64,000 nucleotides of DNA from Planctomycetota bacterium (GTDB lineage: Bacteria > Planctomycetota > UBA1135 > GCA-002686595). Position 1 is the first letter of the stretch. The number at the start of each line of letters is the position of its first letter. Shown here one piece after another: positions 28,792 to 37,900 of the stretch. The notes below the pieces were generated by a model. That model had not been told where the DNA came from, ran no database searches, and was given only the letters and a program-made list of their open reading frames with translations. The position numbers and the translations under genes were made by a program. The stretch is from the NCBI GenBank assembly GCA_016709875.1, contig JADJLZ010000007.1, positions 124,001 through 188,000 on the forward strand, given 5' to 3'.

Positions 28792-31593
28792 TCAGTCTCC
28801 CGCGGCGCTCGCCGCCAGGTCTCCGATGATCAGCGTGCGCCCGCGGCGCACCAGCACGCCCTCGAGCGCGAGGGCCGTGAAGTTCGATGCTCCGGTGTGC
28901 GCGCGCTCGAGTTCGCGGCGCAGCGCGGGCCCCGGCAGGCGCGCGGGATCGCGCGGAGCGACGGCCTTCAGGCCTCCCGTCTCGAACCCGCACTCGTGCA
29001 GCAGGCGCACGAGCTCGCTCTCCCTCAGGCGGCAGCTCCGTGCAAGCTCCCGTGCGAGTTCGGCGGCGCGCGCGGGGCCGAGCGTCAGGGTCGTGTACCA
29101 GTCGAGCTCGCGCTCGTCGAGCAGCAGGTGCGCGTAGTCGGGCAGGCTGCCCGCAGCGGATTCGGCACCCCACCAGAACGGCTTCCAGGACAGCACGCAG
29201 CGGCCGCCCGGCCGCAGCACGCGCGCGACCTCGCGCAGCACGGGCTCAGGATCCGCGAGGCGCGCGAGTTCCCCGCCGTCGACGACCACGTCGAGGCTGG
29301 CCTCCTCGAGCTCGAGCGCGGCCAGCTGTTCGGGCCGCTGGCAGCAGACCAGACTGCGTGCGCCGACCGCCTGCATGCGCTCTGGCGCGGGCTCGCTGCC
29401 GAGCCACAGGACGCGCGCGCGCAGCAGGGCCGCGGATTTGCGCGCCTGCTCGAGCGCATCGCGCGCCGCGGGACGGGGCATCGGCGCCGCAGGCGCGGCT
29501 TCGAGCGCGGCCAGGTTCTCGCGCACGAGCTGATTCCGCGGGTCGACCTCGCGCGCGCGACGCAGGATCGCGTGCGCGGCCTCGCGGTCGCCCGCCGCGT
29601 GGCGCAGCACCGCCAGGTCAGAGAGCACCTTGACGCGCAACTCGACCTCGTGCGGAGCCGTGCGGCGCAGGGCGCAGCCCAGACCGATCGCACGCAGCGT
29701 GGCCAGGACGGTCTCCCCGCCGCCGCTCTCGCTGCGCACCAGCTCGAGCTGCGCGCGCGCGTGCTCGAGCCGGAAGGCATCGCGGCGCAGGCCGCCGAAG
29801 GCCGTCTGCGGCTCGCGCTCGCGCAACTGCGCGAAGGTCGCGCAGCCGACTTCGTCCAGCCCCTGCGCGAGCCCTTCCTGCCACCAGAGCGCGTTGAGTT
29901 CGTGGAGGACGACCCCCAGGCGTTCGAGCGCAAGCTTCGCGAGGGCGTTCTCGCCCAGGGCCTCGAGCGACGTCAGCTCGACCCGCGCGAGCGCTGCGAG
30001 CGCTCCCTCGAGTTGGGCACGGCGCTGCTCGCGCGAGCGCAGCTCCGCGCGCATCGACTGCGCTCCGCGTCCGGCCAGCCAGCTCCAGTCGGGGTGATCC
30101 AGTTCGGAGGGGTGTTTCGCGAACAAGTGCACGAAAGAGGCCGAGCACGAGAGCTGGCGGCGCTTGAGCGAGTCGAAGCCGAGCAGGTGCTCGTGGTGCG
30201 CGCGCGCGCCGGCGTGGTAGCACACGCGCAGCCCCAGGCGCTCCAGGCGCAGGCCCAGGTCGATGTCCTCGCAGCCGTAGCGCTTGAAGCGCTCGTCGAA
30301 GTCGCCCGCCTCGCGCACACGCACCGCCGCGACGCTGACGTTGCAGGTCCAGAAGCGGTTGTGGTCGTAGAACTCGCCCGAGCGCATGTCGTGGTAGCGG
30401 AACACCTCGGGCGAGTGCTCGAGATGGCGCATCAAGGCGCTCGCAAGGTGCGCGCTGGGCTGCTCGAAGGTGCCCAGCACGCTCGCCTCGACCCCGCCCG
30501 CGGCAAGTTCGGCGTGCGCGCGCAGGTGCTCGCGCACGAGGTCGGGGAAGGCCAGCGTGTCGTCGTTGACGAACAGCAGCAGCCGTCCGCGCGCGGCCTG
30601 GAGGCCCACGTTGCGCGCCGAAGCGAGCCCGCCATTGGGCTTGTGCAGCACGCGCGCGGGGATCGCGAACGCGTGCGCGTCGAGCCACTCGGCTGTGCCG
30701 TCGCTCGAGCCGTCGTCGACGACCACGAGCTCGAAGCTGCCCAACGGCGCATCCTGCGCCTCGAAGCTCGCGATGCTCTTTTCGAGGATCGCGCGGCGCT
30801 GGTAGGTGCACAGGATCACCGAAAGCTCCGGCGCGCTCTCGCTCGAGCCGACCTGCACACGTGCGCGCGGCTGGAATTCGGCGCGCGCGCATAGCTCGCG
30901 GTAGAGCTCGTCCGCACGGCCGCCCGCGGGCGTCGATCCGCGCGCGTGCCGCAGGCCGGCCTCGGGGAAGCGCCGGTCGATCGGCGCTTCCGCGAAGCGC
31001 TCGAGCCGGTCGAGGCCGTCGCGCGTGAGCATCTGGTCGTAGTGCACGAAGAGCCAGTCGCCGTGCTGGGCCTGCGCGAGCACGCGCTCGTACATGCAGA
31101 CCCAGACTTCGAGCGCGCGCTCGGTGTCCATCTCCAGGCTGGCGAGGTAGGCCGCGTCGCGGCACTCCTTCAGGATGCTGAGGCCGGTCGCGGCCGGCTC
31201 GCGGAAGACGCACACGCGCCCTGTCTGCGAGGGAAGCAGCGGCTCCCAGGCGGGCAGCGTGTAGCACAGGCGCGGATCCTTGAAGGCGAAGGGTCGGTGC
31301 TCGACGAGCTTGGCGATGCGCCCGCGCAGCGCCTCGTCCAGGCACGGCTCTACGCCCGGCTGCAACGTGCACAGCCAGCGCTGGCCGTGCTCGAAACGCG
31401 CGCCGACGGGCAGCACGCGCGCGAGCAGTTCCTCGTTGATGCCATTGATCTCGGCCGTCTCGAAGAAGCCCTTGGGGTTCGCCTCTCGCGCGGGATAGGG
31501 ATCGTCCCCCACCCACCAGCCGGATGCGGCGAGCGTGCCGGCGACCATGCTGGTGCCGCTGCGCCCCGAACCGAGGATGACCAGATCGCGCAT
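28792..31593 (-). CDS. Sulfotransferase-GT2-methyltransferase-like fusion protein
   Basis: The 933-residue protein combines several units. Residues 1-235 are a PAPS-dependent sulfotransferase-like P-loop domain (ILGSGRSGTSMV at 6-17; FKDPRLCYTLP near 104). Residues about 255-500 are a GT-A family 2 domain (LSVILCTYQRR, VVDDGSSDGT, VNDDT at 342-346, CEDIDLGLRLE at 441-451). Residues about 500-740 are helical, including ATLRAIGLGCAL and LSDLAVLRHAAGD. Residues about 750-933 resemble a methyltransferase (VLREVARVLRPGGRCVLSW), though motif I is weak. One chain could sulfate, glycosylate and perhaps methylate a glycan. ATG 31593 begins at the P-loop strand, 5 bp after the upstream stop. Confidence 0.82.
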   Translation of the reverse strand: MRDLVILGSGRSGTSMVAGTLAASGWWVGDDPYPAREANPKGFFETAEINGINEELLARVLPVGARFEHGQRWLCTLQPGVEPCLDEALRGRIAKLVEHRPFAFKDPRLCYTLPAWEPLLPSQTGRVCVFREPAATGLSILKECRDAAYLASLEMDTERALEVWVCMYERVLAQAQHGDWLFVHYDQMLTRDGLDRLERFAEAPIDRRFPEAGLRHARGSTPAGGRADELYRELCARAEFQPRARVQVGSSESAPELSVILCTYQRRAILEKSIASFEAQDAPLGSFELVVVDDGSSDGTAEWLDAHAFAIPARVLHKPNGGLASARNVGLQAARGRLLLFVNDDTLAFPDLVREHLRAHAELAAGGVEASVLGTFEQPSAHLASALMRHLEHSPEVFRYHDMRSGEFYDHNRFWTCNVSVAAVRVREAGDFDERFKRYGCEDIDLGLRLERLGLRVCYHAGARAHHEHLLGFDSLKRRQLSCSASFVHLFAKHPSELDHPDWSWLAGRGAQSMRAELRSREQRRAQLEGALAALARVELTSLEALGENALAKLALERLGVVLHELNALWWQEGLAQGLDEVGCATFAQLREREPQTAFGGLRRDAFRLEHARAQLELVRSESGGGETVLATLRAIGLGCALRRTAPHEVELRVKVLSDLAVLRHAAGDREAAHAILRRAREVDPRNQLVRENLAALEAAPAAPMPRPAARDALEQARKSAALLRARVLWLGSEPAPERMQAVGARSLVCCQRPEQLAALELEEASLDVVVDGGELARLADPEPVLREVARVLRPGGRCVLSWKPFWWGAESAAGSLPDYAHLLLDERELDWYTTLTLGPARAAELARELARSCRLRESELVRLLHECGFETGGLKAVAPRDPARLPGPALRRELERAHTGASNFTALALEGVLVRRGRTLIIGDLAASAAGD

Positions 31594-31598
31594 CGTGT

Positions 31599-33395
31599 TC
31601 AACCCGCGCGCGTGAGCGCGGCCTCCAGTCCGGCGTAGTCGCCGCGCTTGGCTCCGCGCGGCAGACTCCACTTCTCGGCGAATTTGCGCCAGTTCTGGTC
31701 GAGCAGCTGTTCGTGGCGCGCGGCGCGCTGGCCCGAGGAATAGGCCGCGTGGCGCACGAAGACGTCCTCGGCGACGCGGTTGTGCATCCCCAGCAGCGCG
31801 GCGCGCAGCGTGAAGTCGTCGTCCTCGAAGCCCCAGGGCGAGAAGCGCGTGTCGAAGCCGCCCAGGCGTTCGACCACGCTGCGGCGCGTCAGCAGGCAGA
31901 AGGACGAGAGCAGCAGCGCGTGGCGGAATTTGTGCCGCTCGCGCGCATGCAGCGCGGCCGCGAAGGCCTCCAGTCCCGCGGTCTGCTCGCCGCCGTCGTA
32001 GGCGAGCGCCTGTCCGTGCGCCGAGCGGTCGGTGCGCGGACCGATGCAAGCCGCGAGCGGATCGACCTCGGCGTGCCACAAGAGTCGGCCGAGCCAGCCC
32101 GCGGTCACGACCACGTCGTCGTCGAGGAACACGAGGTACTCGCCGCCCGAGCGTGCGAGCGCCTGGTTGCGCGCGGCGGGCGCGCCGAGGTTCTCGGTGT
32201 TGCGGATCACGAGCACCTCCGGCCGCGCGGCGAGCCGGGCGCGCGCCTCCTCGTCGCAGCCGTTGTCGACGACCAGGATCTCGATCGGGTGCGCGTCCTC
32301 GCGTGTGCGCTCGAGCGCCTCCAGACAGCGCTCCAGGCGCCGTCCCTCGCCGCAGGCGACCACGATCACGCTCGTCAAGAGGCCCGGGCGCGGACCCTCC
32401 TGGAGCGCGCGCTGCGGATCACAGCCGGTCCATTCCGCGAGCATGCCGCGCGCCAGCGGAACGGCCTGGACGCGCGCGACGAGCGGCGCGAGCTGGGACA
32501 CCAGCGCGTCGGGGAGCGGCCGGCCGGAGTGCTCGCGCTCGACCTGCTCGAGCAGCTCCTGCGCGCGGCGGAACTGCTCCTGGGCCAGCTCGAAGGTCGC
32601 CTGCAGCGTGCGCAACCAGGGCTCGCCAGGCGTGCTGCCGGCGGGCAGGCGCAGCACGCTCGCGTCGCCGTGCTTGCGGTACATGCGCACGAGGTTGCGG
32701 CCCAGGCGCACCGCGCGCTCGAAATAGGCGCGGATCCCGTAGCGGTGTGCGTGCTCGGCGACGAGGTCCGAGCGGAAGAGGATGCGGTAGCCCGCGCGCT
32801 GGAGGCGCCAACCGAGCTCGACGTCCTCCAGGACGGCGCCGGGAAAGCTCTCGGCGTCGAAGCCTCCGCTCGCGCGCAGCACCTCGGTCGGCAGGCTGAT
32901 GTTGCAGGTCCAGAAGAAGGGCCAGCCGTGCAACTCGCCGTGCTCGAGCGCCGAGAAGTCGAACAGCAGGTCCGTGCGGTCGAGCAGGTCCACGAAGGCG
33001 CTCTCCTTCGAGGCCGCGTCGAAGTGAAAAGTCCCGAGCACGGCGATCTTCGCGCGCGCCGCGGCATGCGCCGCGAGATGACCGGCGAGCAGGTCGGGCG
33101 CCGGGACCGCGTCGTCGTTCAGGATCAGGCACAGCGGCGCGCGCACTTCGGGAAGTGCGCGGTTGCGCGCCGCGCCCGGTCCGGCATTCTCCTGGCGCAG
33201 CAGCGTGAAACGGAAGGGCCACTCGCGCGGGAGTTCCAGCGCGGGCTCGCTGCCGTCGTCGACGCACACGACCTCGAAGCGCTCGGGAGCGAGCGACTGG
33301 GCGGAAAGTCTTTCCAGCAGCGCCCGCGCGCGCTCGGGCCGGCCGCAGCTCGGAAAGATCACCGCCAGCTCGGGCGTTTCGAGGGTGGAAGTCAC
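31599..33395 (-). CDS. Two-domain family 2 glycosyltransferase
   Basis: The 598-residue protein holds two GT-A domains. The first (about 8-260) has LAVIFPSCGRPERA, CVDDGSEP, LILNDDAVP and LEDVELGWRLQRAG. The second (about 340-598) has TSVIVVACGEGRRLERCLE, VVDNGCDE, FLDDDVVV and GFEDDDFTLRAALLG. Both keep the metal-binding acidic motif, so two transfer reactions by one chain are likely, as in chain-extending surface polysaccharide enzymes. A helical linker joins them. The start is GTG 33395. It heads the four-gene cluster and is divergent from the sigma-54 activator gene across 115 bp. Confidence 0.88.
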   Translation of the reverse strand: MTSTLETPELAVIFPSCGRPERARALLERLSAQSLAPERFEVVCVDDGSEPALELPREWPFRFTLLRQENAGPGAARNRALPEVRAPLCLILNDDAVPAPDLLAGHLAAHAAARAKIAVLGTFHFDAASKESAFVDLLDRTDLLFDFSALEHGELHGWPFFWTCNISLPTEVLRASGGFDAESFPGAVLEDVELGWRLQRAGYRILFRSDLVAEHAHRYGIRAYFERAVRLGRNLVRMYRKHGDASVLRLPAGSTPGEPWLRTLQATFELAQEQFRRAQELLEQVEREHSGRPLPDALVSQLAPLVARVQAVPLARGMLAEWTGCDPQRALQEGPRPGLLTSVIVVACGEGRRLERCLEALERTREDAHPIEILVVDNGCDEEARARLAARPEVLVIRNTENLGAPAARNQALARSGGEYLVFLDDDVVVTAGWLGRLLWHAEVDPLAACIGPRTDRSAHGQALAYDGGEQTAGLEAFAAALHARERHKFRHALLLSSFCLLTRRSVVERLGGFDTRFSPWGFEDDDFTLRAALLGMHNRVAEDVFVRHAAYSSGQRAARHEQLLDQNWRKFAEKWSLPRGAKRGDYAGLEAALTRAG

Positions 33396-33510
33396 CTGGG
33401 GGCTATCGGAAGGCCGGCCCGGGCCCTGTAGCGCCCTCCGTCGAGTCCGCGCAGCACGTCCCGCACGCTGGATTCAACCCGGGCCGGGCCGTCTGTCGAA
33501 AGAATGCGAC

Positions 33511-34928
33511 ATGACGCTGCCGGCCCAGAGCGTCCTCGTCCTCGACGAGGATCGCCCCTCTTCGCGTGCCTACGCCGGCGGGCTGGTGGACATCGGGCTG
33601 GTGGTCGCGCTGTGCGACACGCCCGCGCGCGCGCGGCGCGCGCTGCGCTCGGCGCCGCCGGCGGTGATCGTCTTGCGCTCGGACATCTTCGACGCCGCGG
33701 ATTTGCGCGCCGAGTTCGACCCCAGGCCCCGCCGGTGCTGGTGATGCTCTCGAATTTCGACGCGGGCGGCGACGCGCAGCGAGCGCTCGAGCTGGGCGCC
33801 TTCGCCTGGCTGTGCGAGCCCTTCCCGCCGGAGGAACTCGTCTTGACCGTGCAGCGTGCACTCGAGCAGCGCCGCCTGGAGACCGAGAACCGGCGCCTGC
33901 TCGCGGCCATCGGCCAGCGCTTCCAGCTCGGCAGCATCGTCTCGCGCGAGCCCGCGTTGCAGCGCATCCTGCAGACGGTCGAGTCGCTCTCCGACACGCG
34001 CGCGACGATCCTGATCCAGGGCGAGAGCGGCACCGGCAAGTCGCTCCTGGCGCGCACGATCCACGAGCTCTCGAGCCGGCGCAGCGGCCCCTTCATCGAG
34101 GTCAACTGCGGCGCCCTGCCCTCGGGGCTGCTCGAGAGCGAGCTCTTCGGCCACGCGCGCGGCGCCTTCACGGGCGCGCTGCGCGACCGGCCCGGCAAGT
34201 TCGAGGCCGCCGACGGCGGCACGATCTTCCTCGACGAGATCGGCGTCGCGCCGCCGGACCTGCAGGTCAAACTGCTGCGCGTGCTGCAGGAGAAGAGCTT
34301 CGAGCGCCTGGGCGAGACGAAGACCCGCACGGTCGATGTGCGCGTGCTGGCCGCCACCAACAGCGACCTCGAGGCTGCCGTGCGCGAGGGCGGCTTCCGC
34401 GAGGACCTCTACTGGCGCCTGAACGTCGTCGGCCTGCGCCTGCCGCCCCTGCGCGAGCGCGCGGCGGACGTGCCGCTGCTGGCACAGCATTTCTTGGAGC
34501 GTTTCGCCCGCGAGCACGGCCGCCTCCAGCGGCCGCTCTCGCCGGCCGCCCTGGAGCAGCTCCTGGCGCATGCCTGGCCGGGGAACGTGCGCGAGCTCGA
34601 ACACGCGCTCGAGCGCGCGGTGCTGCTCGCCTCGGGAGAGAGCATCGAGGCTGCCGACCTCGGTCCGGGCCTGGGCGGCGGCGCCGCGGCCCTCACCCGC
34701 ACGGGTGCGCCCCCTGGCCCCGAGCCCGCCTCCTTGCTGCCCCTGCGCCTGGGCCTGCCGCTGCGCAAGGCGCTCGAGGAGCCCGAACGGGAGATCATCC
34801 GCCGCACGCTCGAGTTGAACCACGGCAGCCGCCAGGACACCGCGCGGATGCTCGAACTCAACCGCGCCACGTTGTTCAACAAGATGCGCAAGTACGACCT
34901 GCTCTCCTTTCCCCGTTCGCGGGACTAG
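33511..34928 (+). CDS. Sigma-54-dependent activator with pseudo-receiver; apparent frameshift
   Basis: The N-terminal receiver (MTLPAQSVLVLDEDRPSS...) is in one frame and the rest in the -1 frame. Adding one C to the run at 33720-33723 joins them into a 472-residue protein (EFDPQAPPVLVML). The AAA+ part is intact: GESGTGKS (171-178), GAFTGA (218-223) and LDEIG. A C-terminal Fis-type helix-turn-helix follows (GSRQDTARMLELNRATLFNKM). In the receiver the phosphoacceptor position is Arg56 and the conserved Lys is Glu103, so it cannot be phosphorylated normally. It probably activates the TPR gene 47 bp downstream or the glycan genes. Sequencing error or true mutation are both possible. Confidence 0.82.
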
Positions 34929-34975
34929 AGAGTTCCCCCCGTGCCGCTGCTACACTCCCGCGCTCGACCCCGCAC

Positions 34976-37900
34976 ATGAAGTGGAGCACGATCGTCTCCT
35001 ACGCGCTGGCCGCGGGCGGTGCCTTGGCGCTCGTCGCCCTGGTCTCGCGCGAGCGCAGCCAGACCGCGGAAGAGTTCTGGACCTCCGTCGAGAAGCGCTA
35101 CGCATCCGGGACGATCGATCGCCAGCAGTTCCTGCGTGAGCTCGCCCTGGCGCAGTCGCAGGCCGAGATCGAAGGCCTGCACTCGGTCGCGACGCAGGTG
35201 CAGCTCGAGCGCGGCCGCGTGCTGCTCGAGCTGGGCTCCTTCGACAACGCTCGCACCGAGCTCGCCGCCGTGGCCGCCGAGGGCGCGGACCAGCGCGAGG
35301 TCGAGCTCCTGCGCATCCAGCTCGAACTCGAGGCCGGAGAGCCCGCCGCGGGGCTGGAACTCGCCCACTCCTGGCTCGCCCGTCACCCCGACGACGCGCG
35401 CGCCTGGTCGCTCTCGAGCGGGCTCTCCCGCGTGCAGGCCGACGCCGCGCGCGACGAGGCGCTGAAGGCCTCCGAGCGCGTGCTGATCAGCGAGTCCACG
35501 CCCGCTGCGCGGCAGTGCGTGCGCGAGCTCTCTGCCCGGCCGGCCTCTGACCCGCGCCGCATCGCGCTCGCTCGCGACCTGCGCGCAATCTACGGCGTGC
35601 GCCTGGAGAGCGAGGTCGAGCGCGTGCTCGAGAGCTGCGCCCGCGCGGCGCGCGCGAACGCCTCCGCGCGCGACTCGGCGGGCCGCAGCCTGGGCCTGGA
35701 GTTCGACCCCGAGGTCCTGACCAGGTTCGCGCAGCTGTGCGACGAGGCGGGGCTGGGCGAGGAAGCGCTCGAACTGCTGCTCGCGGCTTCGGGCCGGCCG
35801 GGCATGGCCGACAGCGAGTCCGCGGCGAGCTTCCTCCTGCACTCGCTCGTCGAGCGCGGCCGCTGGCGCTATGGCACGCAGGCTGCCGCCGCCTGGCTCG
35901 ACAAGCACCAGGGCAGCACGCAGTTCATGATGGACGCCTGCCGCTCGGTCTACGGCGCACGCGGGACTCCCGACGGCAACGCGGGCGTGCTCTACAACTG
36001 GGCCATGGCCCTGCTGCTCGTGCGCACGAGCGAGATCGGGAGCGCGTGGGCCTTCTACGAGGGCGAAGCCTTCTACGACATCGGGACGCGCGAAATGCTC
36101 GAGTTCGCGCGCAACAACCTCTCGCAGTACGCGGCGCCCGATGGGCCCGAGCCCTTCCCCCGCGCGCGCATCGTCGCGCTGCGCCACCTCGCCGACTGCT
36201 GCAAGCGCATGGGGCTCGCCGTCGACGAGCGCGAGGCACTCGAGAGCGTAGTCGCACTCGATCCCGACGGCTCGGGCGAGAGCTGGCTGCGCCTGGCCGA
36301 ATTGCAGCTCGCGTCGGCCTTCGGCGGCTTCCGCGCGCCCGACCTCTCCTACGCCAAGGGCATGGCGCTGCTGCCCGCGCGCAGCGCCGAGTTGCAGTCG
36401 CGCTGGGAGAAAATCGGCGCGCAGGAGCTGCGCGCGCTGGGTCTGGACCCGCGCAATTTGCGCCAGGACATTCAGAGCGGGCTGCGCGTGCGCGCCTCGA
36501 CGGGCGCGGCACCCTTCGAGCTCTACACGCTCGCCCGCGCGCATCTGGACGCGGGCAGGCTGTACGACGCGCAATCGCTGCTGCAGCAGCTCGAGGCGAG
36601 CGTGCCGGGTTTCGTTCCAACGCTCGACCTGCGCCTGGAGATCGCACGCACGCAGGGACGGACGCGAGACATCGTGGACGCGTTCCTCGCGCGTCTTTCC
36701 AAGGTCGGGCTCGACGAGCGCTCGCGTGCGACGCTCGACGCGCTGCCCGCGGGCGCGCTCACCTCGGCCGACATGCGGCGCGTCGTGCAGGCCGACCCGG
36801 ACCACTCGGGCCGCCGGGCCGTGGCGCGCTCCTTCGCCGCGCGCGGCGACCGCGAGTCGGCGCTGCGCTTCCTGGGCGAGATCCCGCCGAGCGAACTCGA
36901 GAGCGCGGACCAGCTCTTCGCGGCCCGGCTGCAACTGCAGTCCAACGACCCCGCGGCCGCCTTCGCGCGCCTGGCGAAGCTCGGCGATCAGCTCGCGCAG
37001 ACCCCGGGTGCGCTCGAGGCCTGGATCGACGCCGGTCTGCGCGCCGGCAAGCTCGACGAGCTGCGCGCCGAACTGCCCTCGCGGGCGCAGGCGCTCGCAC
37101 TCGACCGCCCGCGCTTCCTCGCGCTCGCCGACCGTCTGCTGGCCTCGGATCAGGCCGCGCTCGCGCATGGCCTGCTCGCGCGGCTCGACGGCGCGGGCCG
37201 CGATCTGGGCGGCGGAGACGTGCTCTGGCGTCTCGCGGAGTGCGCGCTCGCGCTCGACAAGAGCGAGGAATTCCACGCACTCCAGGAGCGCGCCGCCGCC
37301 TTCGACACCCACGGAGCCGTCGAGTTGCTCGCGCTGCTCGCTCTGCCGGCGGGCTCGGACTCCGACACGCTGCTCGGGGCCGTGCAGGCCCTGCGCAAGA
37401 GCGCCTTTGCTCCGAGTCCGGCCGCCCGGATCGCGCTCGCCTCGCTCGCGGGCGACGCGAAGGGGTTGCAGAGCGCGCTCGCCGAGGCGCGTGCGACCGG
37501 CCCGCTCGACCCCGCCTGCGAGCGCCTTGCCGAGCTCCCGCCGGCTGCGGCGGAGGCGCGAGCACTGGGCCTGCTCGTGCTGGCGCTCGAGAAGCCGGCC
37601 TTCGGTGCGTGCGCCGCCGAACGCCTGCACGCGCTGGACGGGGACGCGAACGCGGACTGGCGCGACTGGTTCCGCGCGCGCATGCACCGCGCGGCGGGCG
37701 AGCCGCGCGCCGAGGAGGCGCTGCTGCGTGCGCTCGTCGCGCGCACGCCCGGCTTCGCTCCGGCCTGGAACCGGTTGCTCGAGCTGCGCAGCTCGCCCGA
37801 GGACGAGGGCGAGTCCGATCTGGACCTGCGCCTCGCGCGCAGCGCCGCGCTGGGAGACGAGGCCGCGATTCCGGCCGAGTGCGACTGGGATCGCTCGCGC

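Noticed and set aside
33812..34975. In-frame extension of the TPR protein upstream into the activator gene
   Set aside because: It is a shadow frame of the AAA+ domain. The TPR protein has its own ATG and membrane anchor at 34976.
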